DNA of 64,000 nt, from NCBI GenBank assembly GCA_020636575.1, contig JACJXP010000007.1, positions 37,600 to 101,599 on the forward strand. The letters run 5' to 3'. Positions 1 to 7,979 of the stretch are shown in pieces (position 1 is the stretch's first letter; every line of letters starts with the position of its first letter). The translations under genes and the position numbers were made by a program. Source of the DNA: Chitinophagales bacterium (lineage in GTDB: Bacteria; Bacteroidota; Bacteroidia; Chitinophagales; Chitinophagaceae). The notes under the pieces are model-generated. The model searched no databases and was not told where the DNA came from. It worked only from the letters and a program-made list of their open reading frames with translations.

Positions 1-789
1 AATCAGTAGAATACTATTCTAATTTGTAAGATTACTCTGAAGTCAATGAATATTGTAGCTATAACCCAAAAAAGACTTCGTTATTCAGAAGAAAAATGCC
101 CTGGCTTTTTATTGGTGAGTGGTCAATCACAGGTAATATTCGTAAAACTCCTTACCCTTTTTGAAACATTACTATAGCATACGGTAAATACCGATGTTTT
201 TAAAAGGAGCAATAATGCTCTTGTGAACACAGCAATGTGGATATATTTTTGACCTAGTTGATTGATAGCGGATCGAGCCCCTCAAATCGTCCAATGTCCT
301 TAGAAACCGTCCTGAATGAAATTTCCAAATCCTTTGAATGCCATAGCGAAGTCCAACATCAATCAACTTTTTTTCTTTTGCATAAACCCTGGTGTTTCTC
401 AAACACCTTAACCTTAGGGTAACCCCATTACATCTTTTCCACAGCTGTGCATAACCGGACTTTTTCCCGGTAAGTTTACTATTTTTAACTATCGTAAAAT
501 TACGGTATTTACTAAGAAAATATACGTTTTTTAACTACATGGTAGCTTCAAAAAATATTTATAACCAATTTATTATCAATTATTTAAATACAAATTGAGG
601 GTCAATAAGTGTAAACCCCCGTAGAAATAGATCGGGTTATTGTCAATTTTTACCCTGACAAATCGATTTGAGATTAAAGATTTAATTGTTACTGTTATGA
701 AAAGGTATCCATTTGAGACAGAAGAATCTGTGACTTGGGAAGATTAATTTCTTTCTAACAGATTGATGGACTTTAAAAAAAAGTTTTTC
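1..789. other. Gene-free stretch at the left edge
   Basis: All six frames are closed by stops close to the left edge, so no gene runs in from outside. The only open stretch is 76 codons on the minus strand (172-402); it is basic, has no recognisable motif, signal peptide or membrane segment, and is not called. The stretch is AT-rich. It holds two inverted DnaA-box-like words around 437-456 but no cluster of such boxes. I see no repeat, RNA gene or mobile element here. Confidence 0.5.
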
Positions 790-794
790 TATTT

Positions 795-1499
795 TTGGTT
801 AAAATCCAAACAATAGAAAAGCTTTTTTCATATATACTCGAGTATTCCTACCTAGCTTTATTTCCTCTCCTTATTCTCAGTAAATCAAGAAATAAGAGCC
901 TGAATATTGTTATTGGATTCTATGGCCTTACCTTTTTCTTTTTGCTACATTATTTCAATGACATAGGGAGATCGATTGGCCAGATAATTCAAACCATATA
1001 TACATTACTGGAGTTTTGTTTTTTTACGCTGATCTTCCTAATTATTATTCAAAAAAAGAATGTCAGAAACCTTGTAATCATTTTCACGGTAATATTTATT
1101 GCCTTTCAGTTTTTGTATTATTTCATTTCAGAACCACAAAAAATCGATTCGATTCCTATTGGTGTAGAAACAATCTTCCTGTTTTTCTTTGCCTTCTTAT
1201 ATTTTCAGCAGTTTTTCAAACACAACCTGTCTAAAAACATATATGAATACCCGAGCTTTTGGTTAGTTGTTGGAATTCTTCTATACCTGGGGAGTGCATT
1301 CTTCTTTAATATCCTGGCAAATGAGATCACTAAACAACAGTTCTTAAAATATTGGCATTATACATATATACCCGAAATACTAAAGAACCTCCTTTTTGGA
1401 ATGATAGTGTTGGGATATCCTTTTAAAGATCCAGAAGTTAAACAAATTAGTAAACCAACAGATATTCCAAACCTTGACATGGATATGGATATGATCTAA
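795..1499 (+). CDS. Multi-pass membrane protein upstream of a histidine kinase
   Basis: This protein of about 230 residues is almost entirely hydrophobic, with six or seven candidate transmembrane helices and a short polar tail rich in Asp and Met. I recognise no enzyme motif. It sits 27 bp before the histidine kinase gene on the same strand, so it may be a sensory or accessory membrane partner of that two-component system; this is inference from position. The start is odd: no ATG lies near the N-terminus, and the only common start codon is a TTG at 795. That TTG overlaps an exact TAnnTTTG promoter box (790-797). Either the box is chance or translation begins slightly later at a rare codon around Lys-Ile-Gln-Thr-Ile. 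Confidence 0.7.
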   Translation: MVKIQTIEKLFSYILEYSYLALFPLLILSKSRNKSLNIVIGFYGLTFFFLLHYFNDIGRSIGQIIQTIYTLLEFCFFTLIFLIIIQKKNVRNLVIIFTVIFIAFQFLYYFISEPQKIDSIPIGVETIFLFFFAFLYFQQFFKHNLSKNIYEYPSFWLVVGILLYLGSAFFFNILANEITKQQFLKYWHYTYIPEILKNLLFGMIVLGYPFKDPEVKQISKPTDIPNLDMDMDMI

Positions 1500-1526
1500 A
1501 CCTATTAGCCACCCATTAAATTCTAT

Positions 1527-2351
1527 ATGTTTTTTCTCCAAGCCTCCACCAACAAAGTTTCGTTCGTACTCTTCCTGGGTACTGTAGGGATGGTGGTACT
1601 TACCGTGGCGCTTATTATTTTCATCGTTCTGCATCAGCGGAGGGTAATGAAGTTTAACCGGAAGATCCAGAAAATGGAAGAGGAACAGCAAAAGATATTG
1701 CTGAATGCCTCTATCCGGTTACAGGAAGAAGAAAGACAACGATTGGCAGCCGATCTGCATGATGATGCCGGACCCCTGCTGGCCACAGCCCGTTTGTACC
1801 TGAATGAAAACCTGGTGAACCAGGATAAAGCTACCCAGCTACAATCCATCTTCCAGGCCAGGCAGATCATTGATGATACTATTCAGTTAGTTCGTAATAT
1901 CAGCCATAGCCTGATGCCGCCAACACTCAAGAATTTTGGATTAGAATCTGCGATCAATGATCTTTTCCAGAAGATCAGCGGCTCAGGTACCATTAATGCC
2001 AGTTGCCGTTTTCATGATTATAAAGACAGGCTGAAAGAAGAAAAAGAGCTGATCGTTTTCCGTGTAGTGCAGGAACTGATCAATAATATTTTAAAACACA
2101 GTAGTTCCAGCTTTATTCATCTTACCCAAAATGTACATGGTGATAAGTTTTACCTGCGTATACACCATGATGGAAGGGGAATTGTACAGGCTGATTTTGA
2201 AAAATTAAACAAAAGTAATGTGGGCCTTGGTTTAAAGAATATTACCAGCCGCTTACGGGTGGTACAGGGCACTATCAATTTTGAAAAAGATATTTCGCAA
2301 ACCTATTATAAGGTAACGATTGAGTTACCAAAGGATGAAGCATTTGAGTAG
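1527..2351 (+). CDS. Sensor histidine kinase, LytS/NarL type (HisKA_3)
   Basis: The 274-residue protein has one N-terminal transmembrane helix (about 12-35), a short coiled coil (40-70), a HisKA_3 dimerisation/phosphoacceptor helix and a HATPase_c domain. The phosphoacceptor is His78 in ERQRLAADLHDDAG. The N box is VVQELINNILKH (180-191); the G boxes are DGRG (215-218) and GLGL (233-236). There is no periplasmic sensor domain, so the signal probably comes from the membrane or from the membrane protein encoded just upstream. The response regulator gene follows 74 bp later. Known family members autophosphorylate and pass phosphate to NarL/LuxR-type regulators. The stimulus cannot be read from the sequence. 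Confidence 0.93.
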   Translation: MFFLQASTNKVSFVLFLGTVGMVVLTVALIIFIVLHQRRVMKFNRKIQKMEEEQQKILLNASIRLQEEERQRLAADLHDDAGPLLATARLYLNENLVNQDKATQLQSIFQARQIIDDTIQLVRNISHSLMPPTLKNFGLESAINDLFQKISGSGTINASCRFHDYKDRLKEEKELIVFRVVQELINNILKHSSSSFIHLTQNVHGDKFYLRIHHDGRGIVQADFEKLNKSNVGLGLKNITSRLRVVQGTINFEKDISQTYYKVTIELPKDEAFE

Positions 2352-2401
2352 TTATTTTTATCCTTTGCCGCTATTTACTGGCTTGTAAAACTGTAACTTA
2401 T

Positions 2402-2409
2402 TAAATTTG
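2402..2409 (+). promoter_or_regulatory. Candidate -7 box (TAAATTTG) for the response regulator
   Basis: An exact match to the Bacteroidota -7 consensus TAnnTTTG lies 16 bp before the regulator's ATG. A TTG at 2383-2385 could be the -33 element, although its 16-bp spacing is slightly short. It would allow the regulator to be made separately from the kinase. Confidence 0.45.
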
Positions 2410-2425
2410 CAGGAATTACTGAACT

Positions 2426-3076
2426 ATGGGAACCATTAAAGTAGCCATTGCTGACGATCATAAAATTTTCCGGAAAGGAGTTATTCTTTCTTTACGTCCG
2501 TTTACGAATATCAAGTTTGTACAGGAGGCGGAAGATGGTGACGAATTATTGAATGGGATCACTGAAAGTAATCCTGATGTGGTTTTGATGGATCTTCGTA
2601 TGCCCGGCCGGGATGGCATTGAAGCAACCAAGCTTATCAGCAAGCAGCATCCACAGGTAAAAGTGCTGATTCTGAGTATGTATGAGGATGAACGCTTTGT
2701 TTACCACCTGATGGAAAACGGCGCCAACGGTTATCTCCTTAAAAATGCTGAGCCCCAGGAAATACGCCGGGCCATTATGGAAGTATATGAGAAGGGCTAT
2801 TACCTTAACAATTTTGTGAACCGTATCCTGCTCAAAAAATCACATGCCCGCAATAAAGTAGTTCCTTCATTAAATAACGAGATCACCCTAAGTGATAAAG
2901 AAAGAGATGTGTTGCGCTTTATCTGCATGGAATTTACCGCCCAGGAAATAGCCAAAAAAATGGAGATAAGCCCAAGGACTGTCGAGGCCATCAAAGACAG
3001 GCTGATGGAACGATTTGGCAGTAAGAATACAGCAGGACTTGTATTTTTTGCGGTGAAGAATAATCTGATTGAATGA
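2426..3076 (+). CDS. Response regulator, NarL/LuxR family
   Basis: The 216-residue protein has an N-terminal receiver domain (about 4-120) with acidic pocket Asp10/Asp11, phosphoacceptor Asp56 in DVVLMDLRMPG and conserved Lys106. A LuxR-type helix-turn-helix follows (about 154-213; LSDKERDVLRFICMEFTAQEIA). It is the clear partner of the histidine kinase upstream and would bind DNA once phosphorylated. A promoter-like box sits immediately upstream. The stop codon at 3074-3076 lies two bases from the inverted repeat that frames the next gene. The targets are unknown. Confidence 0.95.
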   Translation: MGTIKVAIADDHKIFRKGVILSLRPFTNIKFVQEAEDGDELLNGITESNPDVVLMDLRMPGRDGIEATKLISKQHPQVKVLILSMYEDERFVYHLMENGANGYLLKNAEPQEIRRAIMEVYEKGYYLNNFVNRILLKKSHARNKVVPSLNNEITLSDKERDVLRFICMEFTAQEIAKKMEISPRTVEAIKDRLMERFGSKNTAGLVFFAVKNNLIE

Positions 3077-3078
3077 TG

Positions 3079-3114
3079 TCTGAAGACGGATGTAAGAGGT
3101 AAGATATCAGAAAT
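3079..3114. repeat. Left arm of an inverted repeat around the four-helix-bundle gene
   Basis: Read on the plus strand from TCTGAAGACGG, these 36 bases match the reverse complement of 3529-3564 at 27 of 36 positions without gaps. The arm begins two bases after the response regulator's stop codon. Confidence 0.65.
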
Positions 3115-3126
3115 AGAAATTTGATC

Positions 3127-3495
3127 TTAACGTTGAAAAGACCTCCAGTTCTCATGCAGTTTGTAAATTTTAGCTCCAATTTCATCTGCCTTTTTTAACA
3201 ATTCCTCGAAAATCTCTAACGGTAGATATTTACAATCTTTTGCAAAAATTAACCAGCATTTAGTTTCTTCCAGAGATCCCATCGAATAAATTAAGTGCTT
3301 CTTAAATTCATTCTCATATATTCTCTTTCCCCATCCTTCTGCAATATTCGCTGAGATGGAACGGGATGATCTAATCAATTGATCAGTCAATGAATACATT
3401 TCTTGCTTAGGGAAACTGCGGGTCAATTGAAAAATATCCATTGCAAAAACATAAGATATTCTAAAAGCGTCAATATCCTGTACTTTCGCAATCAT
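3127..3495 (-). CDS. Four-helix-bundle protein (23S rRNA intervening-sequence family)
   Basis: The 122-residue protein matches the family called four helix bundle / 23S rRNA intervening-sequence protein. It has the short first helix with an AFRISY-type motif, the LIRSSRSISANIAEGWGK signature and the later LEETKCWL helix. The family's biochemical role is not established; members occur inside 23S rRNA intervening sequences and as stand-alone genes in Bacteroidota. Here the gene is inserted alone between a response regulator and a CoA-transferase operon. It is framed by a 36-bp imperfect inverted repeat whose arms abut or overlap both neighbours' stop codons, which suggests a transferable cassette. 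Confidence 0.88.
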   Translation of the reverse strand: MIAKVQDIDAFRISYVFAMDIFQLTRSFPKQEMYSLTDQLIRSSRSISANIAEGWGKRIYENEFKKHLIYSMGSLEETKCWLIFAKDCKYLPLEIFEELLKKADEIGAKIYKLHENWRSFQR

Positions 3496-3528
3496 ACTTA
3501 GTTTAAAAATAGGTTAGGAAATTTTCAG

Positions 3529-3564
3529 ATTTCTTATTTCTGACCTCAGACTACCGATTTCAGA
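3529..3564. repeat. Right arm of the inverted repeat around the four-helix-bundle gene
   Basis: This is the partner of 3079-3114 in inverted orientation (27 of 36 positions identical). It overlaps the stop codon of the CoA-transferase B-subunit gene, whose TGA lies inside the repeat's TCTGAAA end. Confidence 0.65.
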
Positions 3565-4216
3565 AAGTCATTTCGGATACATCTTCGGCAACAACCAATT
3601 TACCGGCTGTTTTTTCTTTTACCTCTTCTACAGTAACACCGGGAGCTGTTTCCAATAACCGAAATCCTTCTTCAGTAACATCAAGCACCGCAAGATCAGT
3701 CACAATTCTTTTTACACAGTTCACCCCGGTCAATGGAAGCTTGCATTCTGGCAACAATTTGGATTCGCCTTTAGGATTAGTATGCATCATGGCTACCACA
3801 ATATTCTGGGCACTGGCTACAAGGTCCATTGCCCCTCCCATTCCTTTTACCATTTTGCCCGGAATCTTCCAGTTGGCAATATCTCCCTTCTCACTTACCT
3901 CCATGGCCCCTAAAACTGTGAGATCCACTTTACCGGCCCGGATCATTCCAAAACTCATGGCCGAATCAAAAAATGCAGAGCCGGGCACTGTAGTAATGGT
4001 TTGTTTACCCGCATTGATGAGATCAGGGTCTTCTTCTCCTTCAAAAGGAAATGGGCCCATACCCAATAAACCGTTCTCACTTTGCAATACCACATCCATA
4101 CCATCAGGTATGTAATTAGCCACCAGTGTGGGAATACCAATTCCAAGATTTACATAAAATCCATCATGTAATTCCCGGGCTATCCGTTGTGCTATCTGTT
4201 CTTTTGTTAATGGCAT
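3560..4216 (-). CDS. scoB: 3-oxoacid CoA-transferase, subunit B
   Basis: The 218-residue protein is the beta subunit of a family I CoA-transferase. The catalytic Glu lies in the SENGLLGMGP motif (about residues 46-55) and the nearby glycine-rich GMGGAMDLV loop is present. With subunit A it would move CoA between succinyl-CoA and a 3-oxo acid such as acetoacetate, feeding ketone-body or branched-chain amino-acid carbon into central metabolism. The length is normal. The gene follows subunit A by 8 bp, so the two are surely co-expressed. Exact substrate preference cannot be read from sequence. Confidence 0.93.
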   Translation of the reverse strand: MPLTKEQIAQRIARELHDGFYVNLGIGIPTLVANYIPDGMDVVLQSENGLLGMGPFPFEGEEDPDLINAGKQTITTVPGSAFFDSAMSFGMIRAGKVDLTVLGAMEVSEKGDIANWKIPGKMVKGMGGAMDLVASAQNIVVAMMHTNPKGESKLLPECKLPLTGVNCVKRIVTDLAVLDVTEEGFRLLETAPGVTVEEVKEKTAGKLVVAEDVSEMTF

Positions 4217-4224
4217 GATCGTTA

Positions 4225-4923
4225 TTATGACTTTTTGCGTACAGTTCTTTGCTCTATTCTTTTTTCATAGTTCGTTCCCTGGAAAATGCGATGCACATAA
4301 ATTCCGGGAGTGTGTACCTGGTCAGGATCAAGCTCACCTTCTGGAACCAATTCTTCTACTTCCGCAATAGTGATCTTACCTGCCATTGCCATCAGTGGAT
4401 TAAAATTCCTGGCTGTTTCCTTATAAATAAGATTACCCTGTGTATCTCCTTTCCATGCCTTTACAATAGCAAAATCTGCATTGAAAGCATACTCAAGTAA
4501 ATAATCTTTTCCATGAAAATTCCGGGTTTCTTTACCATTAGCTACTTCTGTGCCTACACCTGCTGGGGTAAACACGGCGGGCATTCCATAACCCGCAGCC
4601 ATACATCTTGTCGCTAATGTACCCTGGGGAATTAATTCTACTTCCAACTCTCCACTTAATAGCTGCCTTTCAAATTCGGCATTCTCTCCTACATAAGAAG
4701 AGATCATTTTTTTCACCTGCTTTTGCTGAAGCATCAACCCTATTCCAAAATCATCCACACCAGCATTATTGGAGATACATGTCAATCCTTTGATACCTTT
4801 TTCAACCAGCGCTGTAATACAGTTCTCCGGTATTCCGCATAAACCAAATCCGCCTAACATTAAAACAGCATTATCCTGAATATCATGAACTGCTTTCCTG
4901 GCAGATGTTAAGACTTTATTCAT
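4225..4923 (-). CDS. scoA: 3-oxoacid CoA-transferase, subunit A
   Basis: The 232-residue alpha subunit carries the family start pattern with GGFGLCGIPENCI (about 24-36), the SNNAG motif and the GKDYLLEYAF segment. It pairs with the subunit encoded 8 bp downstream. The ATG lies in an upstream context containing TATTTTTA on the minus strand, one base from the Bacteroidota -7 consensus. The operon appears to contain only the two subunits; no beta-ketothiolase or hydroxybutyrate dehydrogenase gene is adjacent. Confidence 0.93.
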   Translation of the reverse strand: MNKVLTSARKAVHDIQDNAVLMLGGFGLCGIPENCITALVEKGIKGLTCISNNAGVDDFGIGLMLQQKQVKKMISSYVGENAEFERQLLSGELEVELIPQGTLATRCMAAGYGMPAVFTPAGVGTEVANGKETRNFHGKDYLLEYAFNADFAIVKAWKGDTQGNLIYKETARNFNPLMAMAGKITIAEVEELVPEGELDPDQVHTPGIYVHRIFQGTNYEKRIEQRTVRKKS

Positions 4924-4974
4924 CGCAAGTGATCGTTTTTGTAAAAATAAGAAATAAAGAAGAGTAGCTTGTTG

Positions 4975-5433
4975 CTATTCAGGTTTCATATCACCTCTTA
5001 TCCTCTTTGATGGATTTGATACGGAGTCACGACGTTTTAATACTGAATCAGTTGAAGAAAAATTAACAACAGTGTCTACTGCTTTCTCTTCGGTTGCAAT
5101 ATCCCGCCCTGGCTTATTCAAGGAATCAAGAACTTGTTTCAATAGTTCAGGATGTGATTTATAAAAAGAAAAACTTTTTTCAAAATCATCCCGGTCAGTA
5201 TTATGCAGGGTTAATACCTGCTGGTATAACCTGATACTATGAGTATTTTGGTCAACTGACGAATCTTTATAAAAAACATAGCTTGTCAGAAACTGATCGG
5301 CCCTGATCATATCCCACAAAATGGCTTCCATTTTAGCTTCTGGAATTATATCGGCTGGTATTTCTTCCTTTGACCGGCAGGACCAAATACAGATAAAGAG
5401 AAATGAAATTGCGATCAACACTTTTGTCATCAT
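4975..5433 (-). CDS. DUF4296 lipoprotein
   Basis: The 152-residue protein has a lipoprotein signal (hydrophobic stretch ending FICIWSC, Cys about 19) and a DUF4296 core with IPEAKMEAILWDMIRADQF, seen widely in Bacteroidota. Its function is not known. Its start overlaps the porD stop by 4 bp, so it is the last gene of the coaBC-porD unit. Co-location with porD hints at a role at the outer membrane or in type IX secretion, but this is only inference. The C-terminal third is low-complexity and polar. Confidence 0.85.
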   Translation of the reverse strand: MMTKVLIAISFLFICIWSCRSKEEIPADIIPEAKMEAILWDMIRADQFLTSYVFYKDSSVDQNTHSIRLYQQVLTLHNTDRDDFEKSFSFYKSHPELLKQVLDSLNKPGRDIATEEKAVDTVVNFSSTDSVLKRRDSVSNPSKRIRGDMKPE

Positions 5434-6347
5434 AACTTATTATAATCTGATGCATTGGTGATATCAAGAACAGTAAGCAGGTCCTTAGCCTTTTTCTTCA
5501 CATCTGATTTTGCCTTTGAAAAAACTTTGATCAATTCGTCACTCTTTCCCTGGAAAAAGAATTGCATGATCATTGAATTCGGATTTTCCTTATTTAGGGT
5601 ATTCAGATACTCCAGGCATTCTAAAATTCCTTTTCTGCCGGCTTCTTCATCATCATAAAATGCATCCATACCTGTACGATAATAGGCGTACAGGGCATCA
5701 TGCATCAATGCGAACCGGTTACTATTAATGTTCTCAGTTAGCCAATAACGATTCCGCTGGCTTTCAAATGATTTCCACCCGGTAACATCCCTGCTTTCCG
5801 GAGCGTTATTGACTATGTTCTGGGCCTTTTTAAAATAAGCATCACCGCCTCTTAATGAAAAAGAATCGTAATCAAATCCCAGAATGATATTTACATAATA
5901 CGCTAATACAGCCGTAAGGTTAGCTACCAAAGGGTCATTCCCTTGTACCCTGTTCTCATTAAATTCTATGGGTTGAAATTCTACATAACGAAAAGTAACA
6001 TTGTCATCTATATAATTAATTATGGGAGAATCATAATTTGTATTATATATTGGTCTGGCAGCCTGAATAGTTAATTTTCCCTTGAAAACATTATTGCCCA
6101 GGTCCTGGTCAATGTTCAGCAGAAAATTACACTCGATCTTCTCAGAAGGTTTAAAAACATCATTGGTCCACCTGCGGTTATTCAGAAAATTTGTAAGTCC
6201 GCTTTGCAGGGTTTGAAACACCTTTTTATCGATCTTGGTACTTACTTTGGAAGCGATCACAGTAAGTCTTGCCTGTATCTCCTGTGCCTTCACTTGTCCG
6301 ATAACTACAAGAATAAATATTGTAAAAACTATTCTTTTATACTTCAT
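5430..6347 (-). CDS. porD: Type IX secretion component PorD (DUF4835)
   Basis: The 305-residue protein has a signal peptide (1-21, ending VKAQ) and the DUF4835 core typical of PorD: QEIQARLTVIASKV near the start, the FKPSEKIECNFLLNI and FRYVEFQPIEFNENR blocks and the NRYWLTENINSNRF block. PorD is known from Porphyromonas and Flavobacterium as needed for the type IX secretion system, which exports proteins with C-terminal sorting domains. Three such candidate substrates lie in this window. The gene overlaps coaBC by 11 bp and DUF4296 by 4 bp. Confidence 0.9.
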   Translation of the reverse strand: MKYKRIVFTIFILVVIGQVKAQEIQARLTVIASKVSTKIDKKVFQTLQSGLTNFLNNRRWTNDVFKPSEKIECNFLLNIDQDLGNNVFKGKLTIQAARPIYNTNYDSPIINYIDDNVTFRYVEFQPIEFNENRVQGNDPLVANLTAVLAYYVNIILGFDYDSFSLRGGDAYFKKAQNIVNNAPESRDVTGWKSFESQRNRYWLTENINSNRFALMHDALYAYYRTGMDAFYDDEEAGRKGILECLEYLNTLNKENPNSMIMQFFFQGKSDELIKVFSKAKSDVKKKAKDLLTVLDITNASDYNKL

Positions 6348-7539
6348 ATAACTCAGTTATTTTATCAATGATATCCTTAGCTACTTGCGTCTTTGACCTG
6401 GTCTCGTATATAAACTTATCTCCTTTGCTGGTAAAAATGGTTACTTTATTCGTATCATGTCCAAAACCTGCTCCGGTATCATTTAAAGAGTTAAGTACGA
6501 TCATATCCGCATTCTTTTTCTTCAACTTCTCTATAGCGTTGGCCTCTTCATTATTCGTTTCCAATGCAAACCCTGCAAGAAACTGCCCCTTTTTCTTTTT
6601 AGTCCCCAGGCTTTGTAAAATATCTTTTGTCTTTGTAAGCTTTATTGTGAGACCATCCTCTTTTTTCTTGATCTTCTCTGTTTCTTTTTGTTCCGGTGTA
6701 TAATCTGCAACTGCTGCAGCCATTATCGTAATATCAGCTTTGTCAAAAACATTGGTACATGCTTCAAACATCTCCTCTGCAGTGTTTACCCTAATGAGTT
6801 TTATTCCATTATCTGCAAAAGCCAATTGCGTAGGGCCTGAAACCAAAATCACTTCAGCTCCTCTTTTCTTTAACTCAGCTGCAAGTTCCCAACCCATTTT
6901 CCCTGATGAATGGTTTCCAATAAAACGGACGGGATCAATAGGTTCGTATGTGGGCCCTGCAGTAACCAACGCTTTTTTCCCAGAAAGTCCTTTATTAGAG
7001 GTCAAAAAAAAATTCTGCTGCAAAAATTCTGCTATGGATTCCGGTTCAGCCATTCGCCCATCCCCATGCAGACCGCTTGCCAGTTCGCCTTTTTCAACGG
7101 GTATTATTTTGTTGCCGAAAGCTTGAAGCTTTACTATATTTTCTTTTGTTGAGGGATGATGCCACATATCCTCATCCATGGCAGGAGCAATCACAACCGG
7201 GCAGGTTGCAGAAAGATAAACTGCAAGCAAAAGATTATCACAAAGGCCATTTGCCATTTTGGCTATACTATTACAACTTGCCGGCGCTACAAGCATTACA
7301 TCCGCCCATCGACCCAGCATAACATGATTAGTCCAGCTTTGTTCATCAAATAGTTCCGACAAAACGGGGTTCTTACTTAGTGTTGATAAGGTAAGTGGTG
7401 AAATAAAATCCTTTGCAGATGGTGTGAGGATCACCTTGACCTCAGCCCCTTGTTTTACCAAATGCCTGACAAGGTACGCCGATTTGTAAGCCGCAATACT
7501 ACCACAAACGCCTAATAATATTTTTTTCCCTTGCATCAT
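6337..7539 (-). CDS. coaBC: CoaBC: phosphopantothenoylcysteine decarboxylase/synthase
   Basis: The 400-residue bifunctional enzyme of coenzyme A synthesis has an N-terminal flavin-dependent decarboxylase (CoaC, about 4-175) and a C-terminal phosphopantothenoylcysteine synthase (CoaB, about 185-398; VTAGPTYEPIDPVRFI, AAAVADYTP). The CoaC active-site His lies at His72 in WTNHVMLGRW. Two positions differ from the textbook Escherichia coli enzyme: the PxMN motif reads PAMDEDMW (Asp122) and the flap Cys motif reads LASGLHGDGRM (Ser155). Similar forms may be normal in Bacteroidota. An exact promoter box lies just upstream, beyond a terminator. The start is Met1 or Met2. Confidence 0.95.
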   Translation of the reverse strand: MMQGKKILLGVCGSIAAYKSAYLVRHLVKQGAEVKVILTPSAKDFISPLTLSTLSKNPVLSELFDEQSWTNHVMLGRWADVMLVAPASCNSIAKMANGLCDNLLLAVYLSATCPVVIAPAMDEDMWHHPSTKENIVKLQAFGNKIIPVEKGELASGLHGDGRMAEPESIAEFLQQNFFLTSNKGLSGKKALVTAGPTYEPIDPVRFIGNHSSGKMGWELAAELKKRGAEVILVSGPTQLAFADNGIKLIRVNTAEEMFEACTNVFDKADITIMAAAVADYTPEQKETEKIKKKEDGLTIKLTKTKDILQSLGTKKKKGQFLAGFALETNNEEANAIEKLKKKNADMIVLNSLNDTGAGFGHDTNKVTIFTSKGDKFIYETRSKTQVAKDIIDKITELYEV

Positions 7540-7547
7540 TAGCTATC

Positions 7548-7555
7548 CAAAAATA
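7548..7555 (-). promoter_or_regulatory. Candidate -7 box (TATTTTTG) for coaBC-porD-DUF4296
   Basis: An exact minus-strand TAnnTTTG lies 8 bp before the first coaBC ATG and after the terminator of rpoZ. It suggests that coaBC has its own promoter with a very short leader. Confidence 0.45.
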
Positions 7556-7597
7556 CCATATAGTTATAAAAGCACATAATGTCCTAAAAGCAAAAAA

Positions 7598-7615
7598 GCG
7601 ATGGATATCCATCGC
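7598..7615 (-). terminator. Rho-independent terminator after rpoZ
   Basis: GCGATGG-ATAT-CCATCGC forms a perfect 7-bp stem. On the minus strand it is followed by six T, ending the bamD-rpoZ transcript. The plus strand also has CTTTTTT after it. Confidence 0.85.
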
Positions 7616-7637
7616 CTTTTTTGGAAATATTTATCTA

Positions 7638-7979
7638 TTAATTAAATAGTTCATCTCCAGCCTTGCGGAAATAAACTTTATCATCCATGAATTCCTGTGT
7701 TGCCAATAGAGCAGGGTTCGGCATTCTTTCGTAAGCCTTTGAAATCTCTATTTGTTCCTTATTCTCATGAATTTCCTCCAAACTATCAGTATGGCTGGCA
7801 AACTCTTCCAGTTTATTATGCAATTCCTCTTTTAAAGAAATATTGATCTGGTTAGCCCTTTTACCAATAATTGAAATTGATTCATACAGGTTACCCGTTT
7901 TCTTCTTAATATCGTTAAGATTGCGGGTCTCAACATTATTTGTAATACCTGCACTAAGCTGGCGTCTAAGTTTGCTCAT
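7638..7979 (-). CDS. rpoZ: RNA polymerase omega subunit (RpoZ/Rpb6-like)
   Basis: The 113-residue protein fits the Bacteroidota omega/Rpb6 family: a basic start (MSKLRRQL), NLYESISIIGKRANQINISLKEEL in the centre and the conserved KAYERMPNPALLATQEF block. It would assist assembly and stability of the RNA polymerase beta-prime subunit. Its ATG overlaps the 3' end of bamD by 14 bp, implying translational coupling. A strong terminator follows. The order bamD-rpoZ-coaBC-porD is recurrent in Bacteroidota. Confidence 0.85.
   Translation of the reverse strand: MSKLRRQLSAGITNNVETRNLNDIKKKTGNLYESISIIGKRANQINISLKEELHNKLEEFASHTDSLEEIHENKEQIEISKAYERMPNPALLATQEFMDDKVYFRKAGDELFN

Noticed and set aside
172..402. 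A 76-codon open frame on the minus strand at the left edge
   Set aside because: No motif, no signal, no neighbours in an operon and no promoter box; compatible with chance in a gene-free stretch.
437..456. DnaA-box-like words TTTTCCACA and TGTGCATAA, and a perfect TGTGGATAA at 8922-8930
   Set aside because: Too few and too scattered for an origin; no dnaA, dnaN or DNA-unwinding element nearby.
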